From Rhyacichthys aspro (Eukaryota; Chordata; Actinopteri; Gobiiformes; Rhyacichthyidae): 64,000 nt of DNA. Numbering within the stretch: position 1 is the first letter of the stretch; every line of letters starts with the position of its first letter. The position numbers were made by a program, and so were the translations under genes. The notes beneath the pieces were generated by a model. It saw only the letters and a program-made list of their open reading frames with translations, was not told the DNA's origin and made no database searches. Where the stretch lies: the NCBI GenBank assembly GCA_036850595.1, contig CM072154.1, positions 5,383,010 through 5,447,009 of the forward strand, written 5' to 3'. This document shows, in pieces, positions 61,704 to 64,000 of the stretch.

Positions 61704-64000
61704 CTCTACACAGTCAGATGTGGGTAAAGGAGCCAACTAGGTAAAGAACCACCAAAATAAAACTCCTCGTACAAGTAGAAGCAAGTTTCTCACGCCATGC
61801 CTTCGCCTAAAAGGTGCAGTTCCAACAGTAAAGGTGTAAAGTGATTTGTCTTTATCCCGCGACAAGAGATATTAACAGAGGCATGACAGAGGTGAGAGGT
61901 GGATGGAGACGGATCGAGCAGAAAGTCGCAAGAAATCAATGACATATTCAATTCAAAACATATTCTGTCAGCCGTTCACTTCTAATCCATCTTTGAATAA
62001 AATTTGCCTTACATACACTTGAATAGTCCTGCATTGGCTTTGATTTTGAAATGTTAGTTGTTTAACAGGATCCAAGAGCTTGTAACAATCTATGTTTTTG
62101 TAGTTTCAAAAAACAGATTTAATTTTGAAATAATATAAAGAAAATTTGTTTGGAGATGCTAAAATTTGTAACTGCATACATTTCACATAAAAAAAGTCAA
62201 TTTTTCTTTAACATGCTTAAGTTTATATTATATATTTCTACAAAGAAGTTTTATATATAAAATGTAATAAGGTGAACGTTAAAAATTTCTTTCCGGTTAC
62301 AAAGACCAACATCTGGAAACACACATTATTATAGGACAACAAGATGACTGGCTTATTGTTTCTGTCAAATATTAAAGATTTGATCATATTTGAAAAAAAA
62401 AAAAAAAAAAAAAGCAGTTCGTACTGTTAATGTTTCTGAATGAAAAAAATAAAAAGACACAGACCATTAGAAAGAGGCAGTACCCTAATAGTAACTGACG
62501 CAATAGAGATGCTGCTGTTGATTTCTCTTTCTAATTCATATAACCAGGGCTTTTTTTTTTTTTTTTTTTTTGCCCGTTTGTAACCTTAATCATCCCTGAC
62601 CACTATCTTTCAGTCCTTCTTCTATGCAACATCACAAAATTGCACCAATTGTACTAGCCAAAGCGTTGATTCAAAAGCGCTCTAGAGATGCCACTCATCA
62701 GCTTCAATCCATCAACAGCTTTCCGTCTTTGAAATCCCACCGAAGACACGCTGCCCCTGTGTCACTCTGATGTACAGTTGCACACAAAGCCTTATGCTAG
62801 ATTCATAGCATGATAATAGTAACTGGAGTCTGATAACTATTATAATGCTACCATTACAAAGCACAGACCTCTTATGGGACACCAAATAGCAGTAAATTGC
62901 AGTCATTACTCGCCGCCTGGACAAATACCACTGTAGTAATACCGTCTATCTGAAAGGGGGGAGGAGGAAAAACATGTCATGGCTGAGCACAATAGTGAGC
63001 CGGAGAAGTTTATTCAATAGGCTTTGTGATAGCGGGGCGGATGATGTATTTCTGTAGAGCAGTTCAATTATTGAATGGTAGCAAACATATAATAGCACAG
63101 GAGATGGAAGATGCACAGCGACAGTGTCTTTGTCTTGGTTTTTGTCTTATGGAGGTGGCTGCGAACGATGTGTGTTTTAGGGACAAAGCGAGAAGCACCT
63201 ATTTGTAATAAAAATGGCATTTTCATTCCTGGGCTATTGGAGGAGAGAAAACATATTCGTCTGAGGAGGGAAGTGAATTAGGAGGCAGAAAGAATCAGAG
63301 GGGAAAATATCATCCTTTTAAGCATTCATTTTAGCTTCCCAGTGGAGTTGCAATGTGTTTTGTTCATTGCTATCTCCCAAATTTAATGCGCTGTTGTAAG
63401 ATTTTTGAATATATATATATAAAAGATCCCAAGGAAAATTGTTGTTTCACGGGCAAAACATCCTTCATGTAGCTTTTTTTTTGGCAATTTATGAGAAAAC
63501 ATAATGGAAGAGAAAGCACAAATCAAATTAAGGATGTACACAGGCAAAAAGACCACAATGACAAATTTTTCAGACAAAATCATGATACAAAAGTCACATA
63601 CACAACATAAAAATGCCTGAAAAATGTTTAACTTAATGATTTATCCATGTATTATAAGACAGATTGTAATTAATTTCATTTATTAATTTAAGATGGTCTT
63701 TGGCCTAGTGGATAATGAATGTTACTGGGCTCTCCATAGGCTCCTCTCTATGGAACTGAAAAACTATACAATAATATAACTATATAATTATAATATTCTA
63801 TATAATGTAAAGACTATTGAAATTGCTGGTGCTTTGCCTTTTTGAACACTTTTCCTTCATTTGCAGTGCACCATTTACTCAACAACTTGCACCTAAGTAT
63901 ATACTGACTGAGAGATTTTCTATGTTTGTAAGCTTTATTATTAAACTTTTTTCCTCTGTATGTTTCTTCTTTCTTGCCCCTACCACCATAAACCTATACA

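Larger units (their letters stand above)
56779..64000 (-). other. plxna1: plxna1 intron, upstream of exon 56678-56778 (partial)
   Basis: The 3' part of an intron of at least 7.2 kb. I searched its minus strand for the preceding sema-domain exon and did not find it. Contents: SINE at 57990, second piggyBac-like MITE at 59544, fourth hAT MITE at 61176, poly-A/T tracts near 62390 and 62555, and a short TA tract near 63405. I see nothing assignable at 56.8-57.9, 58.15-59.5, 60.45-61.15 and 61.75-64.0 kb. Confidence 0.8.

Overview
The window looks like vertebrate, almost certainly teleost fish, genomic DNA. It is about 40% GC by eye, has no bacterial-style gene packing, has GT-AG introns, and is full of fish-type interspersed repeats (TTAA-flanked piggyBac-like MITEs, hAT-like MITEs with 8-bp target duplications, a Tigger/pogo-like MITE, tRNA-derived SINEs).

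The only host gene I can support is a plexin-A gene on the minus strand, best matched to plexin-A1 (plxna1; the teleost a/b copy cannot be told). Six consecutive internal exons are present, in transcription order: 56678-56778, 55102-55225, 54327-54480, 52615-52714, 43398-43512 and 13656-13856. They join in frame (phases 0-2-0-1-2-0-0) and give 265 codons covering PSI 1, the first plexin TIG-like region, PSI 2 and most of the second TIG-like region of the extracellular part. The sema-domain exons lie beyond base 64000. The exons for PSI 3, the IPT repeats, the membrane segment and the GAP domain lie before base 1. The window is therefore about 1.2% coding. The rest is intron, including one intron of 29.5 kb and two open-ended ones of at least 13.6 and 7.2 kb.

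Region by region: 1-13.6 kb is intron with a piggyBac-like MITE, a foldback MITE, two hAT MITEs (one nested in another repeat) and a MITE-within-MITE. 13.86-43.4 kb is the giant intron, with a third hAT MITE, several diverged duplicated segments, a Tigger-like MITE, another MITE with matched termini and a degenerate stretch of coding-like repeats at 41-42.5 kb. 43.5-52.6 kb is intron with little recognisable content. 52.6-56.8 kb holds four clustered exons. 56.8-64 kb is intron with a SINE, a second piggyBac-like MITE and a fourth hAT MITE.

The most interesting structure is in the two piggyBac-like MITEs (3548-4443 and 59544-60444). Each carries, on the minus strand, an open 37-codon start exon (MALRVTEPYIF...) that ends at a consensus splice donor, with an ETS/CRE/GC-box promoter-like block upstream. 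It resembles the N-terminus of the multicopy fish proteins annotated as P2X7-like. This suggests a transposable element that spreads a ready-made promoter plus first coding exon, here in sense orientation within plxna1 introns.
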